In this document: positions 29,354-38,761 of the stretch, piece by piece
Layout: every line of letters starts with the position of its first letter
How positions within the stretch are numbered: position 1 is the first letter of the stretch
Program-made: the position numbers and the translations under genes
The notes under the pieces: generated by a model
The model's input: the letters and a program-made list of their open reading frames with translations, nothing else
Databases searched by the model: none
What the model was told of the DNA's origin: nothing
Source of the DNA: Xanthomarina sp. F1114
Lineage (GTDB): Bacteria > Bacteroidota > Bacteroidia > Flavobacteriales > Flavobacteriaceae
Assembly: GCF_026410255.1 (NCBI RefSeq)
Contig: NZ_JAPMLL010000014.1
Location: 1 to 64,000 of the forward strand
Direction of reading: 5' to 3'
Length of the DNA: 64,000 nucleotides

Positions 29354-31646
29354 ACGTTTTATTTTTCTTTTTTGCTGCTTTTTAAAAGTGACCGGAATAC
29401 TTTTTGCCCAAAAAACACCTGATTCTAAAGACAGCTTAGAGACTATTTTAAGCACCATTGAAGAGCAATACAACATCACTTTTTCTTATGCAGATGCTAC
29501 AATTCAAAACAAGGAAATTCTAGCTCCTGCTAAAACCCTAAGCAGAGCAAACCTCATTATCTATCTGGAGTCCGAAACTCAATTAATTTTTGAAGCTATA
29601 GATAGCACTAGTTATGCTATTAGACCCGTTAACTTCACAGATATAACCAAAACGCAATATTTAGACGAAGTATTAATAAGTAATTATTTAACCGAAGGTA
29701 TTTCTCTTCAAGCAGATGGAACCTCTCTTATTAGATTAAAATCTTTTGGCATTTTACCTGGCTTGATAGAAGCAGATGTTTTACAAACTGTTCAAGCTTT
29801 ACCGGGAATTACAAGTTCGGACGAACGAGTTTCCAATTTAAATATTAGAGGAGGCACAAACGATCAAAACCTGATTCTTTGGGATGGTGTAAAAATGTAC
29901 CAATCCGGTCATTTCTTTGGTTTAATATCTGCCTTTAACCCGTTATTAATAGATTATGTAGAGGTTTCAAAAAACGGATCTAGCGCAGAATTTAACGAAG
30001 GTGTTTCTGGGATTATTAATATGAAAAGCTCGAATAAAGTCTCTAAAAAATTTAAAGCAGGAGTTGGAGCAAATATGTTAGCGATAGATGCTTTTTTACA
30101 AATTCCTATTTCAAAAAAACTCTCCGTTCAATTGGCAGGAAGACGCTCGATAACAGACGCTTTTAACACACCAACATACCAACAATATTTTAAACGGATT
30201 TTTAAGGCGTCCGATTTAAACAACCCTGAAGAAACAGTAATTACTAATAATGAGAACTTCTATTTTTATGATATTTCTGCCAAGGCTAATTACGATATCT
30301 CAGAAAACGATAAACTAGAAGTTAGTTTTTTACTTATCGACAATGCTTTGGACTACCAAGAAACAGCTAGTTTCAATAACAAAAACGAAAGTTCTAACAG
30401 CCAACTTACACAAGGAAGTCTAGCTATAAATGGCATTTACACGCGCAATTGGAATTCTAAATTAAAAACAATTTTCCAGGCCTATTATTCTAAATACGAT
30501 TTGTATGCCAATCATTTGGACATTAGCAACGACCAGAATTTAATTCAAGAAAACCAAGTTACAGACGGTAGTTTTAAAGCTCATGCCCTCTATAATATAA
30601 ACGATTATTTAAATTATTTTGGAGGTTATAACTATTCGGAAATTGGCATAAGCAATCTAGAAGATGTTAGTAATCCTGCGTACAGACGATATATAAAAGA
30701 AGTTCTAAGATCACATGGTCTATTTAGTGAACTTACATATAAGTCTAGAACAGGAAACACCAGAGCAAGATTGGGATTGCGAGCCAATTATATTGAAAAA
30801 TTTGCTGATTTCTATTTTGAACCACGGGTGAGTTTTAATCAAATTATTGCCGATGATTTTAGAATTGAAGTCCTAGGAGAGCTCAACAGTCAGACCACAT
30901 CCCAAATAATCGACTTACAAAACGACTTTTTAGGAATTGAAAAAAAGCGCTGGATATTAGCCAATAATAAAGATATTCCTATAATTAAAAGTCAACAGGT
31001 TTCCACAGGAATTCATTATAACAACAAACAACTACTTATAAGTTTGGTTGGCTATATAAAACAAGTGGAAGACATAACTTCTAGAAGCCAAGGGTTTCAA
31101 AATCAGTTTCAACTAACCAATACTATTGGAGAATACACAGTAAAAGGTTTGGATTTTTTAATTAATAAACAATTCAATCGTTTTGGAACCTGGTTTAGTT
31201 ATTCATACAGTAAAAACGATTATACTTTTCCTGAATTAAACGAAGGGAATACATTTCCAAATAATGTAGATATAAAACACCTATTAAATGTTTCTGGAAC
31301 GTACACCCTAGACCAGTTAAAGTTTGCATTAGGAATGAATTGGCATTCGGGAAAACCAACCACATTACTAAACAGCGAGCAATCTGAAGCACAAAGCTCT
31401 TTGGTTTTCGAAGCTCCAAATGCCTCAAATTTATCAGATTATTGGCGCACCGACTTTTCGGCAACCTATAATTTTAAATTTTCAGAACAAACTAAAGCCG
31501 AAGCTGGGGTTTCGGTTTGGAATATTTTTGATACAAAAAACGTCATCAACAGTTATTATATTATGAATGCTGAAAATGAAATTATTCAAGTAGAAAATAT
31601 GGCTTTAGGAATTACGCCAAACGTTTCCTTTAGAGTGTTTTTCTAG
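29343..31646 (+). CDS. TonB-dependent outer-membrane receptor with STN signalling domain (FecA type)
   Basis: A 767-residue receptor. I start it at the ATG at 29343 (MPNRR...), which leads straight into a signal peptide ending FAQ. An earlier ATG in frame adds only three codons. Residues about 26-100 form an STN (secretin/TonB N-terminal) domain, which signals to FecR. The plug follows (ALPGITSSDERVSNLNIRGG, then DGVKMYQSGHFFG) and then a 22-strand-type barrel ending in FF. There is no SusD partner and no iron or heme gene nearby, so the ligand is unknown. Confidence 0.92.
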   Translation: MPNRRFIFLFCCFLKVTGILFAQKTPDSKDSLETILSTIEEQYNITFSYADATIQNKEILAPAKTLSRANLIIYLESETQLIFEAIDSTSYAIRPVNFTDITKTQYLDEVLISNYLTEGISLQADGTSLIRLKSFGILPGLIEADVLQTVQALPGITSSDERVSNLNIRGGTNDQNLILWDGVKMYQSGHFFGLISAFNPLLIDYVEVSKNGSSAEFNEGVSGIINMKSSNKVSKKFKAGVGANMLAIDAFLQIPISKKLSVQLAGRRSITDAFNTPTYQQYFKRIFKASDLNNPEETVITNNENFYFYDISAKANYDISENDKLEVSFLLIDNALDYQETASFNNKNESSNSQLTQGSLAINGIYTRNWNSKLKTIFQAYYSKYDLYANHLDISNDQNLIQENQVTDGSFKAHALYNINDYLNYFGGYNYSEIGISNLEDVSNPAYRRYIKEVLRSHGLFSELTYKSRTGNTRARLGLRANYIEKFADFYFEPRVSFNQIIADDFRIEVLGELNSQTTSQIIDLQNDFLGIEKKRWILANNKDIPIIKSQQVSTGIHYNNKQLLISLVGYIKQVEDITSRSQGFQNQFQLTNTIGEYTVKGLDFLINKQFNRFGTWFSYSYSKNDYTFPELNEGNTFPNNVDIKHLLNVSGTYTLDQLKFALGMNWHSGKPTTLLNSEQSEAQSSLVFEAPNASNLSDYWRTDFSATYNFKFSEQTKAEAGVSVWNIFDTKNVINSYYIMNAENEIIQVENMALGITPNVSFRVFF

Positions 31647-31650
31647 AAAC

Positions 31651-32829
31651 CTAACTCTCTTTCTTGTGCTGCTTAATTTTTTGATGAACCTTTCCTGCAA
31701 AATAGCCTAAAGCAAAAGGAAGAAACAATAATACAGCAAAGAGCAATACAACATAAAACAGAATAGTTCCAGTTAAATCTTTAAGATGAATCATAGCTTC
31801 ATCCATTACTCTAACCGAAATTTCGCCTGCCTGATCTACCACAGCTTCACGCTCTCGCATTATAATACTGTCTAGAGCAATTCGTTCTCGTCTAATAATA
31901 GTATCAATTGCTTGTCGTTCTAAAGACATTTGTTCGCTTACAAATTCTATTTGATTGTTGAGACTATAAAACAAAATCGCCATATCGTTAGAAAAGGATT
32001 TCAGTGCCATATCTAGTTTTTCTGGAGTATTTTCAGCAATATCACTCAAGCGATCTACTTTCTTTTCTACAGTTAACATAATATCTTTAATCTGAACAGA
32101 ATCGAAACCTTTTTCTTTGAGCATTAATTCCGTATTCCATTTAAACTGTTTTCCAGCCGCATCTGTTGAATAGGTTAATTTATCTGAAAAATTAGATACA
32201 ACTTCAGATAAAGTTCCAACGGTTGTAAAGGCCAAACTATCTGGAACTTTTAAAAATTCAACATACTCACTGCGCACAGAGTTATGCCTTAAATTGTTAT
32301 GGGAAATAGGATATTTATCAGCGTATTGATATGCAAAATTCTGATGCTTTATAAACTCTTCAGGTTTAAAAAATCGTTTTGCTTTCTTTTCTATATCGTC
32401 CACATTATCTTGAGATACTTTTGCCACTAAAGACGTATAAGACCCAAAATAATCCATAGCTGCATCGGTTTCCATAAAATTACGCACCTGCAACATATAA
32501 GTCCAGGTATCCATTAAGGATAGTTTTGGTGAACTCTGAAAAGCTGTATTTTTAAAGGTGTTTAAGGTTTCTATTTTCCAACGATAAGCGTGTTTCTGTA
32601 ATTCTGTATTTGTACTGCTGGAAATAATGCTATCTGCAGCAAATTCTACACGATTGTTTGCTTCGTTTACCAGAGATTGCGTTAACAACCGAATATTTAA
32701 ATCCTGTTTTGAAAGTGGTTCTTGAGCACTTTCTATTTTAAGTAAAGAGCAGCTGGACATAAAAGCTCCTAAAGTTAGGAAGACAAGAAAAATCTTGATT
32801 TTATGGATATAGCAAGGACGATGTATCAT
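31651..32829 (-). CDS. Putative lipoprotein with coiled coil and C-terminal membrane helix
   Basis: A 392-residue protein I do not recognise. A lipoprotein-like signal (FMSSC, Cys27) starts it. The middle is helical, and near residues 305-335 there is a charged coiled coil with a repeated RxRxxxDSII pattern. A hydrophobic helix of about 22 residues (355-377) and a short basic tail end it. Lipid anchor plus C-terminal transmembrane helix is an odd combination, because it implies both membranes or a loop in one. It converges on the receptor gene, with 4 nt between stops. Confidence 0.6.
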   Translation of the reverse strand: MIHRPCYIHKIKIFLVFLTLGAFMSSCSLLKIESAQEPLSKQDLNIRLLTQSLVNEANNRVEFAADSIISSSTNTELQKHAYRWKIETLNTFKNTAFQSSPKLSLMDTWTYMLQVRNFMETDAAMDYFGSYTSLVAKVSQDNVDDIEKKAKRFFKPEEFIKHQNFAYQYADKYPISHNNLRHNSVRSEYVEFLKVPDSLAFTTVGTLSEVVSNFSDKLTYSTDAAGKQFKWNTELMLKEKGFDSVQIKDIMLTVEKKVDRLSDIAENTPEKLDMALKSFSNDMAILFYSLNNQIEFVSEQMSLERQAIDTIIRRERIALDSIIMREREAVVDQAGEISVRVMDEAMIHLKDLTGTILFYVVLLFAVLLFLPFALGYFAGKVHQKIKQHKKES

Positions 32830-32952
32830 ATAAGTACCATAAATATAATAACTAATTACGGAACAAGTGACTGGTTATTATAAAAAAGTTGAAGATTTGA
32901 CAGCTAAAATAAACTTTACATTTTACATAGTTTATTCAAAAACGTGACAAAA

Positions 32953-33534
32953 CTATATTAGACGTTTTATATTGGCATAAGAGTTCTCAAGTGCTTTTTC
33001 AATTTCTGCCTCACCCAACCAAGCTACCTGGGTAATCCCTTCATCCTCTTGTGGTGTTAAAGCGCCAGTATAAGTAGTTTTCATTTCAAACCAATGAGTG
33101 ATTTTTATTTTATTCCTCCCATTGCGTCTAAATATATGGTAAGTAGTTTCTAAGGGTTTAATTATTTCTAAACCTTTAGCTCCGGTCTCCTCCTCTACTT
33201 CCCGAGTGGCTGTAACTTCAATAGGCTCTTTTTTTTCGGTTTTACCTTTTGGTAAATCCCATTTATCATTTCTGTAAATAAATAAAATTTCACCCTTTTC
33301 GTTGTACACTTTTCCACCTCCAGCTACTACATTTGGCAGTTTTTTTAAGAACTTTTTTAACAACTTCTCTTCGTTGTGATGAATAAGTCTAACTTCTTTT
33401 AAAGACGTCTTATTAAGCTCTCTTACAACTTTGTTTAGGTCTACAGTTTTTAAAAAGTAATTTTTAAAATCCTTTTCTTTTTCCACTTTTGTGGTTAAGA
33501 TTATTGGTTTATCGTTTACAAAAACTTTATACAT
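32953..33534 (-). CDS. Nudix hydrolase
   Basis: A 193-residue protein whose second half is a Nudix domain. The Nudix box is complete: Gly97, Glu103, Arg111-Glu112, Glu115, Glu116 and the following GA. The N-terminal 75 residues are a separate domain of unknown role seen in this family's Bacteroidota members. The substrate, a nucleoside diphosphate derivative, cannot be told from the sequence. It is divergent from pyrE (127 nt apart). Confidence 0.9.
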   Translation of the reverse strand: MYKVFVNDKPIILTTKVEKEKDFKNYFLKTVDLNKVVRELNKTSLKEVRLIHHNEEKLLKKFLKKLPNVVAGGGKVYNEKGEILFIYRNDKWDLPKGKTEKKEPIEVTATREVEEETGAKGLEIIKPLETTYHIFRRNGRNKIKITHWFEMKTTYTGALTPQEDEGITQVAWLGEAEIEKALENSYANIKRLI

Positions 33535-33647
33535 AAGTTGTTTAAGACATTTATATCTTGTAAAAATAAAAACTTTTGGTACAAAACAATAAATTTCATT
33601 AGGAATTATAATTCCAAAATCAAATTCAAAATTTAATTAAAAAAGTG

Positions 33648-33655
33648 TAATTTTG
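33648..33655 (+). promoter_or_regulatory. Probable pyrE promoter -7 box (TAATTTTG)
   Basis: A TAnnTTTG match ending 5 nt before the pyrE ATG. It predicts a leaderless or almost leaderless mRNA, like rluF, queE and the SprT-like gene. Confidence 0.55.
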
Positions 33656-33660
33656 CCGTT

Positions 33661-34302
33661 ATGATTTTTAACAAAGATACCGCAAGAAAAACAGCAGAAG
33701 TTTTATTGCAAATAAACGCTATTAAATTAAGTCCAAGCGAACCTTTTACTTGGGCATCAGGATGGAAATCGCCAATCTACTGCGACAATCGCATTGTTTT
33801 ATCGTATCCAACTATACGTAATTACATTCGCGAAACCATGGCTAAACATATAGAAAAACAATATGGCAAACCAGATGTTATTGCAGGAGTTGCCACTGGC
33901 GCTATTGGCATTGGCATGTTAGTTGCAGAGTATTTGGGAATTCCTTTTATATATGTTCGCCCAGAAGCTAAATCTCACGGAAGAAAAAACCAAATTGAAG
34001 GTCACGCAGAAAGTGGACAAAATGTGGTTGTTATAGAAGACCTAATTAGCACAGGAAATAGTAGTTTAAACGCTGTTAAAGCTTTAAAAGAAGCCAATCT
34101 AAACGTAAAAGGTATGATTGCCATTTTCTCTTATGGTTTTGATGTAGCTGTTAAAAACTTTGAAAAAGAAAACATTGTGCTTCATACTTTAAGCAATTAT
34201 GATAGCTTATTGGAGCAAGCATTAGAAACAAATTATATTACCCAAAAGGAACTAAAAACATTAGCCGATTGGAATGCCAATCCAAGCGAGTGGAATAAAT
34301 AA
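33661..34302 (+). CDS. pyrE: Orotate phosphoribosyltransferase
   Basis: Joins orotate to PRPP to make OMP in de novo pyrimidine synthesis. The 213-residue protein has the PRPP loop VVVIEDLISTGNSS (122-135) and a basic loop KSHGRKNQIEG (104-114). These are the type I PRTase hallmarks. The next gene starts 24 nt later and is probably co-transcribed. Confidence 0.95.
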   Translation: MIFNKDTARKTAEVLLQINAIKLSPSEPFTWASGWKSPIYCDNRIVLSYPTIRNYIRETMAKHIEKQYGKPDVIAGVATGAIGIGMLVAEYLGIPFIYVRPEAKSHGRKNQIEGHAESGQNVVVIEDLISTGNSSLNAVKALKEANLNVKGMIAIFSYGFDVAVKNFEKENIVLHTLSNYDSLLEQALETNYITQKELKTLADWNANPSEWNK

Positions 34303-34326
34303 TGAATCCTTTTTAATACAAAACAA

Positions 34327-34722
34327 ATGAATTTAGAATCACCAAAAGTAAGTGTAGACAAATCTACAGAGGAGGTTTTTAATTTTTTATCTGAAGTGAA
34401 GAACTTCGAAAAATTAATGCCAGAAAACATCAATAAATTTGAAGTATTAAGCGACGATAAGTTCTTATTTGCTTTAAAAGGCATGCCTGAAATTGTACTT
34501 AAGAAAAAAGAATTAATATCTCCTAACAAAATTGTTTTAGGAGCTGCAGGTGGTAAAATAGATTTTTCTTTAACTGGTGTTATTAATGAAATTGAACCTG
34601 GAAAAAGTGAAGTTCAGTTATTTTTTAATGGCGAATTTAACGCGATGATGGCTATGATGATAAAAGGTCCTATCTCGAAATTTATTGAAACTCTGGCTGG
34701 AAATATTCCTCCATCTGTTTAA
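34327..34722 (+). CDS. SRPBCC-fold protein
   Basis: A 131-residue START/Bet v 1-type small-molecule-binding protein. A short helix, then strands around EEVFNFLSEVKNFEKLMPEN and a C-terminal amphipathic helix match the fold. The ligand is unknown. It follows pyrE by 24 nt. Its stop codon overlaps the birA stop codon on the other strand by 2 nt, so the two transcripts end on each other. Confidence 0.75.
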   Translation: MNLESPKVSVDKSTEEVFNFLSEVKNFEKLMPENINKFEVLSDDKFLFALKGMPEIVLKKKELISPNKIVLGAAGGKIDFSLTGVINEIEPGKSEVQLFFNGEFNAMMAMMIKGPISKFIETLAGNIPPSV

Positions 34723-35450
34723 TAAAGCAATTGTATTTGTTTTAAATCAAATTCTTTAAGAACCTCGTCTTCTAATAAGACCTGTAAGTTTCCAGAATTG
34801 GTAACTCCTTTTATAAAACCAGAAAACATATAACCTTCAGCATCCTTAAATGTTGAAGGTTTGTCTTTTCTAAATAAGAGCTTTTCATAAGCTGCTTTCA
34901 ACTCAAAAAATTCTCTTTTTTCCAAACGGTTAAAATAATAGTTTATATTTTTTATCAGTGTTTGTAAAATTTCGTCTCGACTAAAAACAGGTCCTAAAAT
35001 AAGGTGAAGTGAAGACGCTTTAGGCAATCCCCTAAAATCCGTTTGGTTTACATTTAAACCAATTCCTATTATCGCCTCCTTTAATTGGTTATGTTTTATG
35101 ACATTTTCAATTAAAACACCACTTATTTTCTTGTTCTCTGACAAAATGTCGTTAGGCCATTTTACATGTAATTTTGGAATTAAAAACATATCCAAGGTTT
35201 TTATTATAGCTAAAGAAGTAGCTATACTAATAAAAAAACTCTTGTCAACATTCAACCAGGAAATATTTTTTAAAACACTAAACATTAGATTCTTAGAAGC
35301 TTCCGAAGCCCAAACAGTTCCCATCTGCCCCCGACCACTGGTCTGATAATCTGTAACTACCACAGTACCGTCTTCTAGAGTCTCTTTAGTGCATAGTTCC
35401 TTTAAATAACTATTTGTAGAATCGATGGCATTAAGTTTGATAATAGGCAT
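34719..35450 (-). CDS. birA: Biotin--[acetyl-CoA-carboxylase] ligase, monofunctional
   Basis: Attaches biotin to the carboxyl carrier protein of biotin-dependent carboxylases, via biotinyl-AMP. The 243-residue protein has SGRGQMG (38-44), KWPNDI (97-102) with the conserved lysine, and GVLIE (111-115). There is no N-terminal helix-turn-helix, so it is a ligase only and not a repressor. It is divergent from rsfS. Confidence 0.92.
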   Translation of the reverse strand: MPIIKLNAIDSTNSYLKELCTKETLEDGTVVVTDYQTSGRGQMGTVWASEASKNLMFSVLKNISWLNVDKSFFISIATSLAIIKTLDMFLIPKLHVKWPNDILSENKKISGVLIENVIKHNQLKEAIIGIGLNVNQTDFRGLPKASSLHLILGPVFSRDEILQTLIKNINYYFNRLEKREFFELKAAYEKLLFRKDKPSTFKDAEGYMFSGFIKGVTNSGNLQVLLEDEVLKEFDLKQIQLLY

Positions 35451-35517
35451 ATTAATTGGTTATCTTCGTACGGTAAAATCTTATGATAAATTTAGAGTAT
35501 AAAGAACTAAAAAATAA

Positions 35518-35525
35518 TAACTTTG
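35518..35525 (+). promoter_or_regulatory. Probable rsfS promoter -7 box (TAACTTTG)
   Basis: A TAnnTTTG match 19 nt before the rsfS ATG, in the 94-nt gap shared with divergent birA. It probably drives rsfS and ftsH. Confidence 0.55.
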
Positions 35526-35544
35526 CACAAATTAAAAATTATTA

Positions 35545-35916
35545 ATGGCTAAAAAAGAATCTAACGCAGACTTGCTAATAGCAAATATCTTAAGTGGAAT
35601 TGAAGATGTAAAAGGAAATGATATCAATATTCTTGATCTACGAGAAATTGAAAATACAGTTTGCGACTACTTTATTATTTGCGAAGGAAATTCGAATACA
35701 CAGGTAAATGCCATTGTAAATTCCATTCAGAAAAAAGTAAGTAAAGAATTAAAAGACAAACCTTGGCATGTTGAAGGAGAAGATAATGCCGAATGGGTTT
35801 TAATAGATTATGTAAACGTTGTTGTACATGTATTCCAAAAACATATAAGAGAGTATTACGACATAGAAAGCCTTTGGGGCGATGCAAAAACAACCGTTAT
35901 TGAAACAAAATATTAG
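35545..35916 (+). CDS. rsfS: Ribosome silencing factor
   Basis: Binds ribosomal protein L14 and blocks 50S-30S joining in starvation. The 123-residue protein shows the DUF143 pattern: a FIICEGNSNTQVNAI segment, PWHVEGEDNAEWVLIDY and VVHVFQKHIREYYDIE. Its stop is 9 nt before the ftsH start, and the two are probably an operon, a common pairing in Bacteroidota. Confidence 0.93.
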   Translation: MAKKESNADLLIANILSGIEDVKGNDINILDLREIENTVCDYFIICEGNSNTQVNAIVNSIQKKVSKELKDKPWHVEGEDNAEWVLIDYVNVVVHVFQKHIREYYDIESLWGDAKTTVIETKY

Positions 35917-35925
35917 AAAGAATTA

Positions 35926-37941
35926 ATGGCAAATAAGAAAAATATAAATCCTAAAAAACCAAAGTTCAGTCCGTACTGGATTTATGGAATCATCATAGTT
36001 ATTTTCTTAACTATGCAAGTATTTAGTGGAAGTAGTTTTCAGGAAGCTGGAACAACAACGCCTTCACAATTTATGACTTTTTTAAAGGATGGAGACATTG
36101 AAAAAGTTGAGATAGTAAACAGGCGCGAAGCAAAAGTGTATTTAACACCTCAAGCCGAGCAAAAAGAAATTCATAAAAAATCTAAGCCTACTTCGCTTTT
36201 ACCTTCCGCAACAAAATTACCTAATTACAAATTTGAGTTTGGAGATCTTCAGAATTTTGAAGACGATATGTCTAAAGCTATAAAAGAAGAAGATTTAGAT
36301 CCAAAACCAAAAATCGAATATAAAACCGAACAAAATCTTTGGGGAGATTTCCTTATTGGATTACTTCCTTTTATACTTTTAATTGGTGTTTGGATATTTA
36401 TTATGCGTCGTATGTCTTCTGGTGGTGCCGGAGGTGGTGGCGGTCAAATTTTCAATATTGGAAAATCTCGTGCTAAATTGTTTGACGAAAACACCGAAGT
36501 AAAGACTTCTTTTAAAGATGTTGCCGGATTAGAGGGCGCAAAAGAAGAGGTTCAGGAAATTGTAGATTTTCTTAAAAACCCAGAAAAATATACCTCTTTA
36601 GGAGGTAAAATTCCAAAAGGCGCCTTATTAGTTGGGGCTCCGGGAACAGGTAAAACCCTACTTGCTAAAGCTGTTGCTGGAGAAGCAAAAGTACCTTTCT
36701 TCTCGTTGTCAGGATCAGACTTTGTTGAAATGTTCGTTGGAGTTGGAGCTTCTAGAGTTAGAGACCTATTTAAACAAGCTAAAGAAAAATCGCCTGCTAT
36801 TATATTTATAGATGAAATTGATGCGATTGGACGTGCTAGAGGAAAAAGTAATTTCTCTGGTTCTAACGACGAAAGAGAAAACACACTAAACCAGCTATTA
36901 ACTGAAATGGATGGTTTTGGAACCAACACCAACGTGATAGTTTTAGCTGCAACCAACAGAGCTGATGTTTTAGATAAAGCCCTAATGCGTGCCGGACGTT
37001 TTGATAGACAGATTTTTGTAGACCTTCCGGATATTCGCGAACGTAAAGAAATTTTTGAAGTTCATTTAAGACCTCTTAAAAAAGCTGAAGATTTAGATAT
37101 CGAATTCTTAGCAAGACAAACCCCTGGATTCTCAGGAGCAGACATTGCAAACGTTTGTAACGAAGCCGCTTTAATTGCTGCAAGACAAGGGAAACCATCT
37201 GTAGATAAACAAGATTTCTTGGATGCTGTAGACAGAATTGTTGGTGGTTTAGAAAAGAAAAATAAAATAATGACTGTAGCCGAAAAAAGAGCCATTGCCT
37301 ATCACGAAGCTGGCCATGCTACAGTAAGCTGGATGTTGGAACATGCGGCGCCTTTGGTAAAAGTTACCATAGTGCCCCGTGGACGTTCTTTAGGTGCTGC
37401 CTGGTATTTACCAGAAGAACGCTTAATTGTTCATCCAGAACAAATGCTTGACGAAATGTGCGCTGCTTTAGGTGGACGTGCAGCAGAAAAAGTTGTGTTC
37501 AATAGAATCTCTACTGGAGCATTAAGCGATTTAGAGAAAGTAACTAAACAAGCTAGAGCCATGGTTACTATTTATGGTTTAAGCGATAAGGTTGGAAACT
37601 TAACATATTACGATTCTTCAGGACAAAATGAATACGGTTTTACAAAACCTTATAGTGAGAAAACTGCAGAGTTAATAGATAAGGAAATTTCTAATATTAT
37701 TGAAGAACAATACCAAAGAGCCGTAAAACTTCTTGAAGATAATAGAGATAAACTAACCGAATTAGCCGAAGTTCTTCTAGAAAAAGAAGTTATCTTTAAA
37801 GATAATTTAGAGAAGATATTTGGAAAACGACCTTTTAAAAAAGAAGAACTTGTAGCAGATAAAGTTGCTGAAGAGAAAACTGAAGACAAAAAGGAAGATG
37901 TAAACGAAGAAAAAGAACTTGACAAACCTAAAGAGGACTAA
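35926..37941 (+). CDS. ftsH: ATP-dependent zinc metalloprotease FtsH
   Basis: Membrane-bound AAA protease that degrades misfolded membrane proteins and regulators. The 671-residue protein has two N-terminal membrane helices (about 15-33 and 140-159), separated by a periplasmic segment. The AAA module has Walker A GAPGTGKT (237-244), IFIDEIDAIGR and a second-region-of-homology ATNRADVLDKALMRAGRFDRQ. The zinc site is HEAGH at 460-464. The C-terminal 40 residues are a highly charged K/E tail. A strong terminator follows. Confidence 0.97.
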   Translation: MANKKNINPKKPKFSPYWIYGIIIVIFLTMQVFSGSSFQEAGTTTPSQFMTFLKDGDIEKVEIVNRREAKVYLTPQAEQKEIHKKSKPTSLLPSATKLPNYKFEFGDLQNFEDDMSKAIKEEDLDPKPKIEYKTEQNLWGDFLIGLLPFILLIGVWIFIMRRMSSGGAGGGGGQIFNIGKSRAKLFDENTEVKTSFKDVAGLEGAKEEVQEIVDFLKNPEKYTSLGGKIPKGALLVGAPGTGKTLLAKAVAGEAKVPFFSLSGSDFVEMFVGVGASRVRDLFKQAKEKSPAIIFIDEIDAIGRARGKSNFSGSNDERENTLNQLLTEMDGFGTNTNVIVLAATNRADVLDKALMRAGRFDRQIFVDLPDIRERKEIFEVHLRPLKKAEDLDIEFLARQTPGFSGADIANVCNEAALIAARQGKPSVDKQDFLDAVDRIVGGLEKKNKIMTVAEKRAIAYHEAGHATVSWMLEHAAPLVKVTIVPRGRSLGAAWYLPEERLIVHPEQMLDEMCAALGGRAAEKVVFNRISTGALSDLEKVTKQARAMVTIYGLSDKVGNLTYYDSSGQNEYGFTKPYSEKTAELIDKEISNIIEEQYQRAVKLLEDNRDKLTELAEVLLEKEVIFKDNLEKIFGKRPFKKEELVADKVAEEKTEDKKEDVNEEKELDKPKED

Positions 37942-37972
37942 CATTTCTCAAATATATTTGTTAAGAATAAGC

Positions 37973-38012
37973 AAAAATCTTAAATTGACCCTATGGTTAA
38001 TTTAAGATTTTT
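37973..38012 (+). terminator. Strong terminator after ftsH
   Basis: An 18-bp stem with a single G.U wobble and a 4-base loop (CTAT), followed by a T-run. It ends the rsfS-ftsH transcript. The next promoter box touches its 3' end. Confidence 0.9.
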
Positions 38013-38020
38013 TATATTTG
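38013..38020 (+). promoter_or_regulatory. Probable promoter -7 box (TATATTTG) for the LUD-cdsA-psd group
   Basis: A TAnnTTTG match 41 nt before the LUD gene start, directly abutting the ftsH terminator. A second copy of the same 8-mer lies at 37953-37960. Confidence 0.5.
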
Positions 38021-38061
38021 ACAAGAAGCCTACTATACTTAGATTAATAGCTAAAACTTAA

Positions 38062-38670
38062 ATGAGTCTTTTTAGAAAAATTTTTGGTTCCAAATCTGCG
38101 AAATCAGACGAAGAATTAAAGTCACATGACAGAGGCAAATATATGCCAGAGATCAAATTACCAGTTGACGAAAGGTTTACAATAAACTTCAAGGCTAACG
38201 GTGGTAAATTTCTATATTGTGAGAATTTGGAAGAAATATACAGCTCTTTAAATAATATTATTATAGAAAATAATTGGGAAGACAGTAAAGTACTTATTTA
38301 CGATAATAACCTAAAAGACCGTTTTAAGGACTTCAATTTACCTACTTCCAACTACTCACAAGAAGCGTCTTATTTTATTACTACCTGCGAGAATTTAATT
38401 GCAGACGACGGTTCTCTTTTAATTTCATCAAACCAAATAGCCGAAAAGAAATTAATAGAACTTCCAGACCATTTTATTGTTTTTGCAACCACCAGCCAGA
38501 TTGTAGAGAGTATTAGCGAGGGTTTAAGAGGAATTAAATCTAAAAACCCAAAAAAGATCCCTACAAATATTACAACAATAAAACACTTTAAATCTAAAGA
38601 AGAAAAAGACTTTATGTCTTACGGTAGTAGCTCAAAAAACTTATATTTGCTACTTTTAGAAGATTTATAA
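38062..38670 (+). CDS. LUD-domain protein (LutC/YkgG type)
   Basis: A 202-residue protein of the lactate-utilisation/DUF162 family. The domain starts near residue 70, with a SSLNNIIIENNWEDSKVLIY segment, and ends with a FVVFATTSQIVE-like strand and GSSSKNLYLLLLED. No lutA or lutB partner and no lactate gene lies nearby; its neighbours are ftsH and cdsA. The role here is therefore unknown. Confidence 0.8.
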   Translation: MSLFRKIFGSKSAKSDEELKSHDRGKYMPEIKLPVDERFTINFKANGGKFLYCENLEEIYSSLNNIIIENNWEDSKVLIYDNNLKDRFKDFNLPTSNYSQEASYFITTCENLIADDGSLLISSNQIAEKKLIELPDHFIVFATTSQIVESISEGLRGIKSKNPKKIPTNITTIKHFKSKEEKDFMSYGSSSKNLYLLLLEDL

Positions 38671-38761
38671 AAGTTAAATAAAACCAACTAACCTCTCTAG
38701 ACTAAAAAAAATAAATGGATATAAAAGCCATTTATTTAGACAGAGACACAAATACAAACGA

